Part shown: positions 7,044 through 15,434 of the stretch, one piece after another
Layout of the letters: each line of letters opens with the position of its first letter
Numbering within the stretch: position 1 is the first letter of the stretch
From: JBOGEB01 sp050743125
GTDB lineage: Bacteria > Actinomycetota > Nitriliruptoria > Euzebyales > Egibacteraceae
Length of the DNA stretch: 64,000 nt
Assembly (NCBI GenBank): GCA_050743125.1
Contig: JBOGEB010000001.1
Location: 41,472-105,471 of the forward strand
Reading direction: 5' to 3'
Translations under genes and position numbers: made by a program
Notes under the pieces: generated by a model
The model's database searches: none
What the model saw: only the letters and a program-made list of their open reading frames with translations
Told to the model about the DNA's origin: nothing

Positions 7044-8366
7044 CTACGCCGCCTTCACGTACCGGTCGAACGCTTCCGTCGGCACGCCGTCAAGCGGCCC
7101 GACCACCGCAAGCGTGAAGGGCCCCGCGAGCAGGCGCTCCGCGACGGCGGAGACGTCGTCGGCGGTGACGGCCTCGACGGCGGCGATCGTCTCGTCAAGG
7201 CTGAGCAGCGGCGAGCCGGTCACCAGCGCGGCGCCGAGCCGGTTCATCCTGCTGCCGGTGTCCTCCAGCGAGAGGACCATCGAGCCAGCGAGGTGGCCAC
7301 GTGCCCGCTCGAGCTCCTCTGCGGTCAGCCCTTGCTCACGGGCCTTGTCCAGCTCGGCCCGGACGACCTCGAGAACCTCGTTCACCCGGTGCGGGGCGGT
7401 GCCGGCGTAGACCGCGAACGTGCCGGCATCGACGTGGGTCCCGTGATAGCTGTACACGGAGTAGGCGAGCCCGCGCAGCTCGCGGATCTCCTGGAACAGC
7501 CGGCTCGCCATCCCGCCGCCGAGTGCCTGGTTCAGGACACGGGCGGCGTACCGGCGCTCGCTGCCGCGGGCCAAGCCACGGCCGCCGATCACGAGGTGCG
7601 CCTGCTCGGTCGGCCGCGAGCGCACCACGACGCGCGGTTGGGTCGACCCGCGCGGCGGCGTCCTGCGCACGGTCGGCTCGGGAGCGGGTGGCAGCCCCTT
7701 GAGCGTCTCGGCCACCAGCTCGACGGCGCGGTCGTGCTCGACGTTGCCCGCCACCGCGACCACCAGGTTCGCCGGCACGTAGTGCCGCTTGTAGTAGCGG
7801 TACACCTGGCCGCGGGTCATCGCGGTGACCGTCTGCTCGCTGCCGAGCACCTCGCGACCCAGCGGGTGGTCGCCGAAGTAGCCGTGAGTGAACACACCGT
7901 GGACGAGGTCATCCGGCGTGTCGAGGTGCATCCGGATCTCCTCGAGGACGACGTCGCGCTCGCCATCGACGTCCTGGGTCCGGATGAGCGCCGAGCCGAT
8001 CATGTCCCCGAGCACGTCCACCGCCAGGCCGAGGTCGCGGTCAAGGCAGTGCGCGTAGAAGCAGGTGTACTCCTTCGAGGTGAATGCGTTCATGTCACCG
8101 CCGACCGCGTCGATCTCCTCGGCGATCTGCCGCGCGGTGCGCCGCCGCGTGCCCTTGAAGAGCAGATGCTCCAGGAAGTGGCTCGCCCCGGCTACGGGTG
8201 AGCGCTCGTCGCGTGACCCCACGCCGACCCAGAAGCCGACGCTCACCGACCGGACCTGTGGCATCGACTCGGTGACGACGCGCACGCCGGATTCCAGCGT
8301 GGACAGACGCACCCCGTCGGTGAGTTCGATCCCTCGGGGTGAGACGGCGCGGGACGGCTCGGTCAC
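7044..8366 (-). CDS. M16 family zinc metallopeptidase (pitrilysin/processing-peptidase type)
   Basis: 440 aa with the inverted zinc motif HFLEH in GASHFLEHLLFKGT (about residues 62-75) and the downstream glutamate in VVLEEIRMHLDTPDD (about 140-155), as in PepR/YmxG and mitochondrial processing peptidase beta. The C-terminal half is the expected inactive M16 repeat. No signal peptide is visible, so it acts in the cytoplasm on small peptides; the physiological substrate of this family in actinobacteria is not settled. The GTG start overlaps the pnp stop by 4 bases, and dapB follows after 5 bases, so it is the middle gene of a tight trio. Confidence 0.93.
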   Translation of the reverse strand: MTEPSRAVSPRGIELTDGVRLSTLESGVRVVTESMPQVRSVSVGFWVGVGSRDERSPVAGASHFLEHLLFKGTRRRTARQIAEEIDAVGGDMNAFTSKEYTCFYAHCLDRDLGLAVDVLGDMIGSALIRTQDVDGERDVVLEEIRMHLDTPDDLVHGVFTHGYFGDHPLGREVLGSEQTVTAMTRGQVYRYYKRHYVPANLVVAVAGNVEHDRAVELVAETLKGLPPAPEPTVRRTPPRGSTQPRVVVRSRPTEQAHLVIGGRGLARGSERRYAARVLNQALGGGMASRLFQEIRELRGLAYSVYSYHGTHVDAGTFAVYAGTAPHRVNEVLEVVRAELDKAREQGLTAEELERARGHLAGSMVLSLEDTGSRMNRLGAALVTGSPLLSLDETIAAVEAVTADDVSAVAERLLAGPFTLAVVGPLDGVPTEAFDRYVKAA

Positions 8367-10948
8367 GAGCGGCGACGGTGCCGGCGGCGGACCTCGCCGT
8401 CCTCGGCGTCGTCCTGGTCGAAAACCCGCTCGCGGGCTCGGTCGCGTACGGCACGCTCACGGCCGCGATCGGGCATGCCGGGCTCGGGAACCTGCGTGCG
8501 CATGCGCCCACGCTCGCCGCGGTCCGTACGGGCGCCTCGCCCGGTGCGGTCGCCCCGGTCGCCCCGGTCGCTGCGGTCGCCCCGGTCGCTGCGGTCGCCC
8601 CGGTCGCCCCGGTCGCCCCGGTCGCCCCGGTCGCTGCGGTCGCCCCGGTCGCTGCGGTCACCTCGGTCGGGTCGGGGCCCACGGTCCCGGTCCCCGCGGG
8701 GCGGAAGGTCGGGCCGGCTCGGAGGGCGCGCCGGGGACGGGCCGTCGGGCCCGTCGACGAGGTCGAGCGAGAACTTCCGCCCGTCCTTGACCTGGGTGAC
8801 CTCCACCCACATCTTGTCGCCGACCTGGACCGCCTCGTCGGCGTGCGCGAGGCGGCGGCTGCCGCCGAGCTTCGAGATGTGGAGCAGCCCGTCACTGCCC
8901 GGCGTAAGGGAGACGAACGCGCCGAAGTCGGCGGTCTTCACGACCGTGCCGTAGTAGCGCTCGCCCTCCTTGGGCACGACCGGGTTTGCGATCGCCCGGA
9001 TGCGGTCGAGCGCCATCTGCGCCTTGTCCGAGTCGGACGAGTAGATGTGCACGACCCCGCGGCCGTCGATGTCATCGACGTTGATCTCTGCGCCCGACTC
9101 CTCGGTGATCTCGCGGATGATCTTGCCCTTCGGGCCGATGACCTCGCCGATCTTGTCGGCGGGGATGTACTCGACGAGCACCCGCGGCGCGTGCGGGTTC
9201 ATCTCCGTGCGCGGCTCGCCGATGCAGTCGGTCATCACCTTGAGGATCTCCAGGCGGGCCTCGCGGGCCTGCTCGAGCGCCTGCGCGAGCACGTCCGCGG
9301 GGATCCCCGACAGCTTCGTGTCGAGCTGGAGCCCGGTGACGAACTCGCTGGTCCCCGCGACCTTGAAGTCCATGTCGCCGAAGGCGTCCTCGGCGCCGAG
9401 GATGTCGGTGAGGGTCGTGTACTTGCCGTCCTCGTTGATCAGGCCCATTGCGATGCCCGCGACGGGCGCGGTGATGGGGACGCCAGCGTCCATGAGCGAC
9501 AGCGTCGAGGCGCAGACCGACGCCATCGACGTCGACCCGTTCGAGCTGACGACCTCGGACACGAGCCGGAGCGCATAGGGGAACGCCTCCGCGTCGGGGA
9601 TCACCGGCAGGAGCGACCGCTCGGCGAGCGCGCCGTGACCGATCTCGCGTCGCTTCGGCCCGCGCATGAACCCGGTTTCTCCGGTGGAGTATGGCGGGAA
9701 ATTGTAGTGGTGGATGTAGCGCTTCTCGGTGTCAGGGTCGATCGTGTCGATGCGCTGGGCGTCGCGGAGCATGCCGAGCGTCAGGATGTTGAGCACCTGC
9801 GTTTCACCACGGGTGAACAGCCCCGAGCCGTGGGCGCGCGGCAGCAGCCCGACGTCAGCCGACAGCGGGCGGATGTCCTTCGGCCCGCGGCCGTCGATGC
9901 GGATCCTCTCCTGCACGACTCGGCGGCGGATCAGCGTCTTCTCGATCGAGCGGAACGCGTTGCGTGCCTGGCGCTCCAGCTCCTCGTCGGTGACCTCGAC
10001 GTCGCCGGCGTCCTGGAAGGCCGCATCGATGGCCTTCTCACGCAGCTGGCCGATTCGCTCGGTGCGGGCCTGCTTGTCGAGGCCCGCGTCGGACAGGACC
10101 GCCGCGAGGTCGTTGGCGATCACGTCGTGCACCGTCTGATGGACCTTGTCCGCATACGCGGGGTACAGCGGTAGGTCCGACTCGGGGCGGGACGGCTGGC
10201 GGTCGCAGAACTCCAGCTGGAGCTCGCAGAGCTGCCGAAGCCAGACCTTGGCCTCGGCCAGCGCGGCGCCGATGACCTGCTCGGTCGGCTTGGTGGCGCC
10301 CAGCTCGATGAGGTCACACGCCTGCGTGGTCGCCTCGGCCTCGACCATGAGGATGTCGATGTCGTCCGAGTCCGGGTTCAGCCGACCCGCGACGACGAGG
10401 TCGAACACGATCTTCTCCTCCAGCTGCGGGAAGGTCGGGAACGGAATCCACCGGCCGTCACGGTCCATCCCCAGGCGCAGGCCCGCGACCGGGCCGTCGA
10501 AGGGGATGCCGGCGAGCATCGTCGCCATCGACGCGGCGTTGATCGCGAGCACGTCGGGAGTGTGGATCTGGTCGGCGGACAGCGTGGTGAGCAGGATTTG
10601 GATCTCGTTGCGCAGCCCTTCGTGGAACGTCGGGCGCATGGGGCGGTCGACGAGCCGGGCGGTCAGGATGGCGTTCTCGCTGGGGCGCCCCTCCCGTTTG
10701 AAGAACCCGCCGGGAATCTTCCCCGCGGCGTACATCTTCTCCTCGTAGTCGACGGTGAGCGGGAAGAAGTCGAGGTGCTCCTTTGGTTTTCGGCTCGCCG
10801 TAGTGGTGCACAGCAGGATCGTCTCGCCGAGGTAGGCGACGACGGCGCCGCCCGCCTGGCCAGCGATCTTGCCGCTCTCGAAGCGGACCTCGGCATCGCC
10901 GATCACGGCCGAGGCCGCTACGGTGCCGAGTCTGGGTGTGTCCGGCAT
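8363..10948 (-). CDS. pnp: Polyribonucleotide nucleotidyltransferase (PNPase)
   Basis: 861 aa, longer than the usual 700-740. In order: RNase PH domain 1 (GFFKREGRPSENAILTARL near residue 80), an all-helical linker, RNase PH domain 2 with the catalytic region MDAGVPITAPVAGIAMGL (about residue 485), a KH domain (VIGPKGKIIREITEESGAEI), and an S1 domain (YYGTVVKTADFGAFVSLTPG). The rest is a ~110-residue tail rich in RGD/RSD repeats. PNPase degrades RNA 3' to 5' using phosphate. The basic-acidic RGD tail resembles the unstructured RNA-binding tails of actinobacterial PNPase and RNase E but is unusually regular. ATG start with AGAGGAGA upstream. Confidence 0.97.
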   Translation of the reverse strand: MPDTPRLGTVAASAVIGDAEVRFESGKIAGQAGGAVVAYLGETILLCTTTASRKPKEHLDFFPLTVDYEEKMYAAGKIPGGFFKREGRPSENAILTARLVDRPMRPTFHEGLRNEIQILLTTLSADQIHTPDVLAINAASMATMLAGIPFDGPVAGLRLGMDRDGRWIPFPTFPQLEEKIVFDLVVAGRLNPDSDDIDILMVEAEATTQACDLIELGATKPTEQVIGAALAEAKVWLRQLCELQLEFCDRQPSRPESDLPLYPAYADKVHQTVHDVIANDLAAVLSDAGLDKQARTERIGQLREKAIDAAFQDAGDVEVTDEELERQARNAFRSIEKTLIRRRVVQERIRIDGRGPKDIRPLSADVGLLPRAHGSGLFTRGETQVLNILTLGMLRDAQRIDTIDPDTEKRYIHHYNFPPYSTGETGFMRGPKRREIGHGALAERSLLPVIPDAEAFPYALRLVSEVVSSNGSTSMASVCASTLSLMDAGVPITAPVAGIAMGLINEDGKYTTLTDILGAEDAFGDMDFKVAGTSEFVTGLQLDTKLSGIPADVLAQALEQAREARLEILKVMTDCIGEPRTEMNPHAPRVLVEYIPADKIGEVIGPKGKIIREITEESGAEINVDDIDGRGVVHIYSSDSDKAQMALDRIRAIANPVVPKEGERYYGTVVKTADFGAFVSLTPGSDGLLHISKLGGSRRLAHADEAVQVGDKMWVEVTQVKDGRKFSLDLVDGPDGPSPARPPSRPDLPPRGDRDRGPRPDRGDRSDRGDRSDRGDRGDRGDRGDRSDRGDRSDRGDRGDRTGRGARTDRGERGRMRTQVPEPGMPDRGRERAVRDRARERVFDQDDAEDGEVRRRHRRRS
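8541..8664 (-). repeat. Short tandem repeat encoding the RGD/RSD tail of PNPase
   Basis: Nine-base units alternating between GGTCGCCCC and GGTCGCTGC (plus strand) repeat about a dozen times. They encode alternating RGD and RSD triplets on the minus strand. All units are multiples of 3, so length change would keep the frame. It is not a CRISPR: the units are contiguous and coding. Confidence 0.85.
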
Positions 10949-11162
10949 GGGATGGGTCTCCTCTCGTGGCGCGACACACGCGCCGATTCTCGCCGCCCCC
11001 CGGGGAGCCCCAGTTCCCAGTGCCCAAGGCTGCGGATCGTCGCAGCCCTCGCCACTGACAACTGAGCGCCCCGGCGCGCCCTTTCGGACGCCTCCCGCTC
11101 ACAACTGCATGAGCTTCCGTATGAGTTTTGGGCGGCGCGGTGTATTTCGTTCTTCAACGGCC

Positions 11163-11187
11163 GACGCCGAGCTGTGTGCCCGGCGTC
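11163..11187 (-). promoter_or_regulatory. Stem-loop between rpsO and pnp
   Basis: GACGCCG (11163-11169) and CGGCGTC (11181-11187) form a perfect 7-bp stem with an 11-base loop, 10 bases after the rpsO stop. No U-tract follows on the minus strand, so it is more likely a processing or stability element than a full terminator, in line with the RNase III/RNase E processing sites known between rpsO and pnp in other bacteria. Confidence 0.4.
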
Positions 11188-11197
11188 TTCTCTCGTG

Positions 11198-11476
11198 CTA
11201 TCGGCGCAGTCCTAGTCGCTGGATCAGCGAGCGGTAGCGCTCGACATCGTTTTTTGCGAGGTAAGCCAGCAGGCGACGCCGCCGGCCAACCATCTGCAGC
11301 AGCCCCCTACGGGAGTGGTGGTCCTTCTTGTGGACCTTCAGGTGCTCGGTCAGGTGGTTGATCCGAGTCGTGAGGAGCGCGACCTGCACCTCGGGCGACC
11401 CCGTGTCGCCCTCGTCGATCGCGTACTCCTTGATCAGCTCATCCTTGTTCTGGATGACGGCCTTGGTCACTGCCAT
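11198..11476 (-). CDS. rpsO: 30S ribosomal protein S15
   Basis: 92 aa (family 88-90) starting [19 protein letters not shown] from an ATG preceded by GAGGAGA. The conserved S15 core is present: [20 protein letters not shown], then [16 protein letters not shown], ending [24 protein letters not shown]. It binds the central domain of 16S rRNA early in 30S assembly and is placed upstream of pnp as in most bacteria. The reading frame is open far upstream, but only this start gives the S15 N-terminus. The 287 bases between it and ribF show nothing I can name. Confidence 0.98.
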   Translation of the reverse strand: MAVTKAVIQNKDELIKEYAIDEGDTGSPEVQVALLTTRINHLTEHLKVHKKDHHSRRGLLQMVGRRRRLLAYLAKNDVERYRSLIQRLGLRR

Positions 11477-11763
11477 TCTCCTCGACTCACGGACCCGCCG
11501 GTGGACGCATCGGTTGGCGTCGGGGGACACCCGAGGCTGCCGCCATCGGTCCTCCCCGCCGGCGCCTCCAAGGCCGCCAGCGACACCCGGATTCGGGCAC
11601 GACATACCGCCGCCCTCGGGGGGGACGGCCGCGGCCATACTGCCACGGCCGAGACTGGCGCGCCAGCGGTCACACACAGAAAGCGTTTGCATGCACGGTG
11701 GTCGCCTGCGCTGCGCGGGATGAGCCCGATATTCCGGGCAATCCTGCACGATGCGGCGAACTC

Positions 11764-12702
11764 TCAAGGAGCGCCCAGCAGGGTGCGGGTGCGGGCGACG
11801 TCGGAGTGCATCTGGTCCACGAGGGCGTTCACGGACTCGAAGTGGAGTTCGTCGCGGAGGCGGTGGCGGAAGTCGACCGCGACGGCAGTGCCGTAGAGGT
11901 CGCCTGACCAGTCGAGCAGGTAGGACTCGACCCGCAACTCTTGGCCTCCGAACGTCGGGTTGTACCCGACGTTCGTCGCGCACGGGTGGAGGGTGCCGTC
12001 CGGCAGGTGAAACATCCCCGCGTACACGGCCCGGGCGGGGATGGCGATGCGGCGGCTGGTCTGGAGGTTCGCCGTCGGGAACCCGAGGCCCTTGCCCCGG
12101 GCGTTCCCGCGGACGACGATCCCGTCCACCAGGTGCGGGCGCCCGAGCATGCGGGCTGCCCACTCGACGTCGCCGTCCTCCAGCGCGCTGCGGATTTCGG
12201 TCGAGGAGATCACCGTCCCGTCGAGTTCGAGCAGCGTGACACCTTCGACGGTAAAGCCGCGGCTTGGTCCCACCTCGGCGAGCGTGGCAACGTCGCCGGT
12301 CGCTTTGTGCCCAAAGCGGAAGTTCGAGCCGACGATCACGCGTCTGGCCTGGAGTGGCCCGACGAGGACGTGGTCCACGAACGCCTCGGGCTCCAGATGC
12401 CGCAGCTCGTCGGTGAACGCGAGGACGATGACGAGGTCGACGCCCTGGGCCGCGAGCGTGGCCGCCCGCCGTGGGAGCGTCATGATCAGCTTGGGCTGGC
12501 TGCCCGGGTTCACGACCTCCATAGGGTGGCGGTCGAAGGTCACGACCGCGCTGCGGATTCCAAGGGCCTGTGCCTGCCGCACCGCTCGCCGGATGATCGT
12601 CTGGTGGCCGCGGTGCACGCCGTCGAAGAATCCGATCGACACGACCGTCGGCGCTGGGTCAACGTTGCCGAGGCCGGAGACGATCTGCCTGTGGTCAGTC
12701 AC
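11764..12702 (-). CDS. ribF: Bifunctional riboflavin kinase / FAD synthetase
   Basis: 312 aa, normal for RibF. The N-terminal FMN adenylyltransferase domain has the nucleotidyl-transferase motif [13 protein letters not shown] (about residues 21-33) and [10 protein letters not shown] (about 166). The C-terminal riboflavin kinase domain has [15 protein letters not shown] (about 200-214) with its PTAN ATP-binding loop. It phosphorylates riboflavin to FMN and adenylates FMN to FAD. The GTG start overlaps the truB stop by 4 bases, so it is coupled within the infB-rbfA-truB-ribF group. Confidence 0.96.
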   Translation of the reverse strand: MTDHRQIVSGLGNVDPAPTVVSIGFFDGVHRGHQTIIRRAVRQAQALGIRSAVVTFDRHPMEVVNPGSQPKLIMTLPRRAATLAAQGVDLVIVLAFTDELRHLEPEAFVDHVLVGPLQARRVIVGSNFRFGHKATGDVATLAEVGPSRGFTVEGVTLLELDGTVISSTEIRSALEDGDVEWAARMLGRPHLVDGIVVRGNARGKGLGFPTANLQTSRRIAIPARAVYAGMFHLPDGTLHPCATNVGYNPTFGGQELRVESYLLDWSGDLYGTAVAVDFRHRLRDELHFESVNALVDQMHSDVARTRTLLGAP

Positions 12703-13706
12703 CGCTCGGGGTCTCCGCCCGCTGCCCTGCCGGTCGTCCCGTCGGCCAATACCGTTAAGGGCCGCGCTGCCCCCTCCCGGTCGGCGACCATCGCGAGGAG
12801 CTGTCCGGAGAGGCTGAGCGCGGCGACCGGTCCGTCCAGCCCCATCGGCGGCAGCGGACGGCCGTGGACCAGCGCGTGAGCGGCCTCGGCGTCGATGGTG
12901 ACCGCGGGGTAGTCGGCGACCGCCTCGGCCGGGCTCAGCAGCGCATCGCTGAGCCGGCCTTGCGAGCTGAGCTCAAGGGCCGTGGTGAGATCGATCGCGT
13001 CCTCCAGGCTGAACCGCCCCGACCCCAGCCGGCGCAACGCGACGAGGTGCGCGCCCACGCCGAGCCGCTCGCCGACGTCGGCGGCGAGCGTCCGGATGTA
13101 CGTCCCGGTGGAGCAGGTCACCAGGAACGCCGCCTCAGCCCGCGGGCCGGGCTCAAAGTCCTCGAGGACGATGTCGTGGATGTGAACAGTCCGCGGGGGC
13201 CGGGCCACGACCTCGCCACGGCGCGCCTTGCGGTAGAGCCGCTCGCCGCCGATCTTCACTGCGGACATCATCGGTGGCACCTGCTCGATCTCGCCGACGA
13301 ACGACTTCAGGGCCTCACAGAGCAGCGCCTCGTCGACTGCGGAGGCGTCATGCTCCGCGGTGATCTCGCCGCTCGCGTCGAGCGTTGTCGTCTCCACCCC
13401 GAGCCGCATACGGGCGTCGTACGTCTTGACCGACGCCTGGAAGTACGGGACGAGCCGCGTCGCCCTGCCGAGGCAGACAACGAGCACGCCGGTCGCGTCC
13501 GGGTCGAGGGTCCCCGCGTGCCCGACCTTGAGTCGTGGGGGGCCTCCCCCCGACCCCCCGGCAGGTGGGGGGGAGGCCCCCGACCCCCTGGCAGGCGGGG
13601 GGGCTCCCCCCGACCCCCTGCGCTGATCGGCGGCCCTGCGGATCGCCGCGACGACGTCGTGGGACGTCATCCCCGCCGGCTTGTCGACGACCAAGACGCC
13701 GTCCAT
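12699..13706 (-). CDS. truB: tRNA pseudouridine(55) synthase
   Basis: 335 aa. The catalytic motif VGHAGTLDPDATGVLVVCLG (its Asp is the nucleophile) lies near residue 60; KIGGERLYRKARRGE and TGTYIRTLAADVGERLG follow, as in TruB. It isomerises U55 of the T-loop in tRNAs. Odd feature: between the N-terminal helix (DVVAAIRRAAD) and the catalytic motif sits a ~30-residue Gly/Pro/Ser insert made of three 10-residue repeats, encoded by tandem 30-bp DNA units. In ordinary TruB this spot is a few residues. The insert probably forms a flexible surface loop. ATG start with GAGGGGG upstream; nrnA ends 5 bases before. Confidence 0.95.
   Translation of the reverse strand: MDGVLVVDKPAGMTSHDVVAAIRRAADQRRGSGGAPPPARGSGASPPPAGGSGGGPPRLKVGHAGTLDPDATGVLVVCLGRATRLVPYFQASVKTYDARMRLGVETTTLDASGEITAEHDASAVDEALLCEALKSFVGEIEQVPPMMSAVKIGGERLYRKARRGEVVARPPRTVHIHDIVLEDFEPGPRAEAAFLVTCSTGTYIRTLAADVGERLGVGAHLVALRRLGSGRFSLEDAIDLTTALELSSQGRLSDALLSPAEAVADYPAVTIDAEAAHALVHGRPLPPMGLDGPVAALSLSGQLLAMVADREGAARPLTVLADGTTGRAAGGDPER
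13535..13624 (-). repeat. Three tandem 30-bp GC-rich units inside truB
   Basis: Units at 13535-13564, 13565-13594 and 13595-13624 share the form G(T/C)GGGGGG-C(C/T)CCCCCGACCCCC. Each unit contains a G run facing a C run and is potentially self-pairing. Each is 10 codons, so the truB frame survives. Confidence 0.9.
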
Positions 13707-13710
13707 GCCG

Positions 13711-14745
13711 CTACCCCCTCGCCGGGCCAGGGATCAGGCGTGTCACGACCGCCCCGACGACATCGTCCAGCGAGCCCGACGTGGTGAACCCCGCAGCGAC
13801 CGCATGCCCGCCGCCGCCGAGCTCCACGGCGATCCGGCCGACATCGACGCGACCCTTGCTCCGCAACGACACCTTCCACTCACCGCCTTGCTGCTCCTTG
13901 CAGACGCAGGTGCACTCGGTGGCGTCGACGCCGCGGAGCACATCGATGAGGTCCTCGGTCTCGTCCATCGCGATGCCGAGCTCGGAAAGGTCGTCCTGCC
14001 AGACTGCGGTCCACGCGAGCCCGGCCTCGGGCACCACCTGCGCTCGCTCCATCGCCCGGCCGAGCGCCTTGACGTAGCCGAAGCTGTGCGAGTCCCACAC
14101 CTGGCGGTTGATCGCGGCGTGGTCGATGCCGCACGCGATGAGCCGCCCACCGAGCTCCATCACCGCTGGCGTCGTGGACGCGTACTGGAACCGGCCGGTG
14201 TCCGTGACCAGGCCGACGTACAGGCACGTCGCGATCTCCCGGTCCAGTTGGGCGCCCATGCGCCGGACCAGCTCCTCGACCAGCACCGCGGTCGCAGCCG
14301 CGTGAGCGTCGACCAGGCGGATGTGCCCGAACGGCACGCCACGTCCGTGATGGTCGACGACGATCACGCAGCCGGCAGCCTCGACGCCCGCCCGCAGCGT
14401 GCCGACCCGGTCGATCGAGGCACAGTCGAAGACCACGAGCACGTCCGGCGCGCGCGGGAACTGCTCCAACGAGGTCAAATGCTCGATACCGGGCAGGAAC
14501 AGGTAGCGCTTCGGCACCCGGTCAGATCCCCGCCCGCCGGCGGCGCAAGCGCCGTTCTCACCCGGATTGGCGGGGTCTCCCCATGCCGCGCTCGTACGCA
14601 CGCCCCGCAGCCGCAGCACCCGCTCGAGCGCGAGCATCGAGCCGAGCGCGTCCCCGTCAGGATCGACATGGCAGGTGAGCGCGACCTCTGCAGCGCCCGA
14701 AAGCACCGCAACAGCGCGGTCCCAGTCCTGCTCCAGCGTGCTCAT
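13711..14745 (-). CDS. nrnA: DHH-family phosphoesterase, nanoRNase/pAp phosphatase (NrnA-like)
   Basis: 344 aa with the DHH and DHHA1 domains. Metal motifs: CHVDPDGDALGS (about residues 25-36), VVFDCASIDR, the namesake VVDHHGRG (about 128-135), and GLVTDTGRFQY. The C-terminal nucleotide-binding motif is ELGGGGHAVAAGF (about 316-328). The family degrades short RNAs and dephosphorylates pAp. Between the first Asp motif and the YLFLPG segment it has an extra glycine-rich stretch (about residues 55-78) with a self-complementary DNA core, GGCGCTTGCGCC, not usual for the family. The start overlaps the rbfA stop by 4 bases. Confidence 0.93.
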   Translation of the reverse strand: MSTLEQDWDRAVAVLSGAAEVALTCHVDPDGDALGSMLALERVLRLRGVRTSAAWGDPANPGENGACAAGGRGSDRVPKRYLFLPGIEHLTSLEQFPRAPDVLVVFDCASIDRVGTLRAGVEAAGCVIVVDHHGRGVPFGHIRLVDAHAAATAVLVEELVRRMGAQLDREIATCLYVGLVTDTGRFQYASTTPAVMELGGRLIACGIDHAAINRQVWDSHSFGYVKALGRAMERAQVVPEAGLAWTAVWQDDLSELGIAMDETEDLIDVLRGVDATECTCVCKEQQGGEWKVSLRSKGRVDVGRIAVELGGGGHAVAAGFTTSGSLDDVVGAVVTRLIPGPARG

Positions 14746-15116
14746 GGCTTGGCGTCGGGCTCCTCGTGCGGTGACTGCTGGCGCTGCGCGTCCCGGAGAA
14801 GTCCCTCGATCCGCCGGCCGCGCTCGGGTGCCGGGTCATGGGTGAAGTGTAGGTTCGGGACACGGCGGACCCGCAGACGCTCGCCGACCTCACGCCGCAG
14901 GACCCCAGCTGCGCTGTGCAGGCCGGAGGCCGTGGCCTCGCGGGCGTCCGGGTCGTCGGGCAGGACCGTGTAGAAGACCTCGGCGTGCCCCAGGTCCGTG
15001 CTCGTTCGGACGGCGGTGATCGTCACGAACCCGATCCGCGGGTCCTTCAGGGTCGGGACGAACTCCGCCAGGAGTTCCTGGATCTGCGCGTTGACCCGTT
15101 GGAGCCGCGTGCTCAT
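14742..15116 (-). CDS. rbfA: Ribosome-binding factor A
   Basis: 124 aa. The start at 15116 gives the expected N-terminus MSTRLQRVNAQIQELLAEFV and overlaps the ylxP stop by 4 bases. LKDPRIGFVTITAVRTSTDLGHAEVFYTVL is the KH-type core, and RVRRVPNLHFTHDPAPERG is the conserved C-terminal strand. RbfA binds the 16S 5' helix during late 30S maturation and cold growth. A longer frame exists upstream, but it would run through the whole ylxP gene. Confidence 0.96.
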   Translation of the reverse strand: MSTRLQRVNAQIQELLAEFVPTLKDPRIGFVTITAVRTSTDLGHAEVFYTVLPDDPDAREATASGLHSAAGVLRREVGERLRVRRVPNLHFTHDPAPERGRRIEGLLRDAQRQQSPHEEPDAKP

Positions 15117-15409
15117 TGCAACTCCGGGACGACGACCTCGACGTGGAACGACAGGATCTCTACTCGGGGCTCGCGCGTGACGAGCCCCTCGACCTGCTGG
15201 GCGACCTTGCGGGCGCCGACCTGCGAGCCGGCGGCGATCGCTACGCCCAGCAGGCAGCGCTGCCACAGGTCCTGGTATCCGATCTCCGCTACGGACACGT
15301 TGAGGTCGGCGCGCAACCGCGCGGAAAGCTGTTTGACCACGGTGCGCTTCGCCTTCAGCGAACCGCTAGCGGGCACGTGGAGGTCCAAGACGAGCAGGGC
15401 GGCGAACAT
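15113..15409 (-). CDS. ylxP: DUF503 (YlxP-like) protein
   Basis: 98 aa, typical for DUF503. It contains the conserved LDLHVPASGSLKAKRTVVKQL near the N-terminus (SLK.KR motif) and VAEIGYQDLWQRCLLGVA in the middle. Function is not established; the gene sits between infB and rbfA in many Gram-positive bacteria, which suggests a link to ribosome assembly or translation. It ends in a 4-base overlap with rbfA and starts 25 bases after the infB stop. Confidence 0.93.
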   Translation of the reverse strand: MFAALLVLDLHVPASGSLKAKRTVVKQLSARLRADLNVSVAEIGYQDLWQRCLLGVAIAAGSQVGARKVAQQVEGLVTREPRVEILSFHVEVVVPELQ

Positions 15410-15434
15410 CTCTCGAGGTGAGGGTCAGGGCGCT

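Noticed and set aside
8541..8664. Regular short repeats that look like a CRISPR array
   Set aside because: Units are contiguous without spacers, are 9 bp long, and encode the PNPase tail in frame; no cas genes are nearby.
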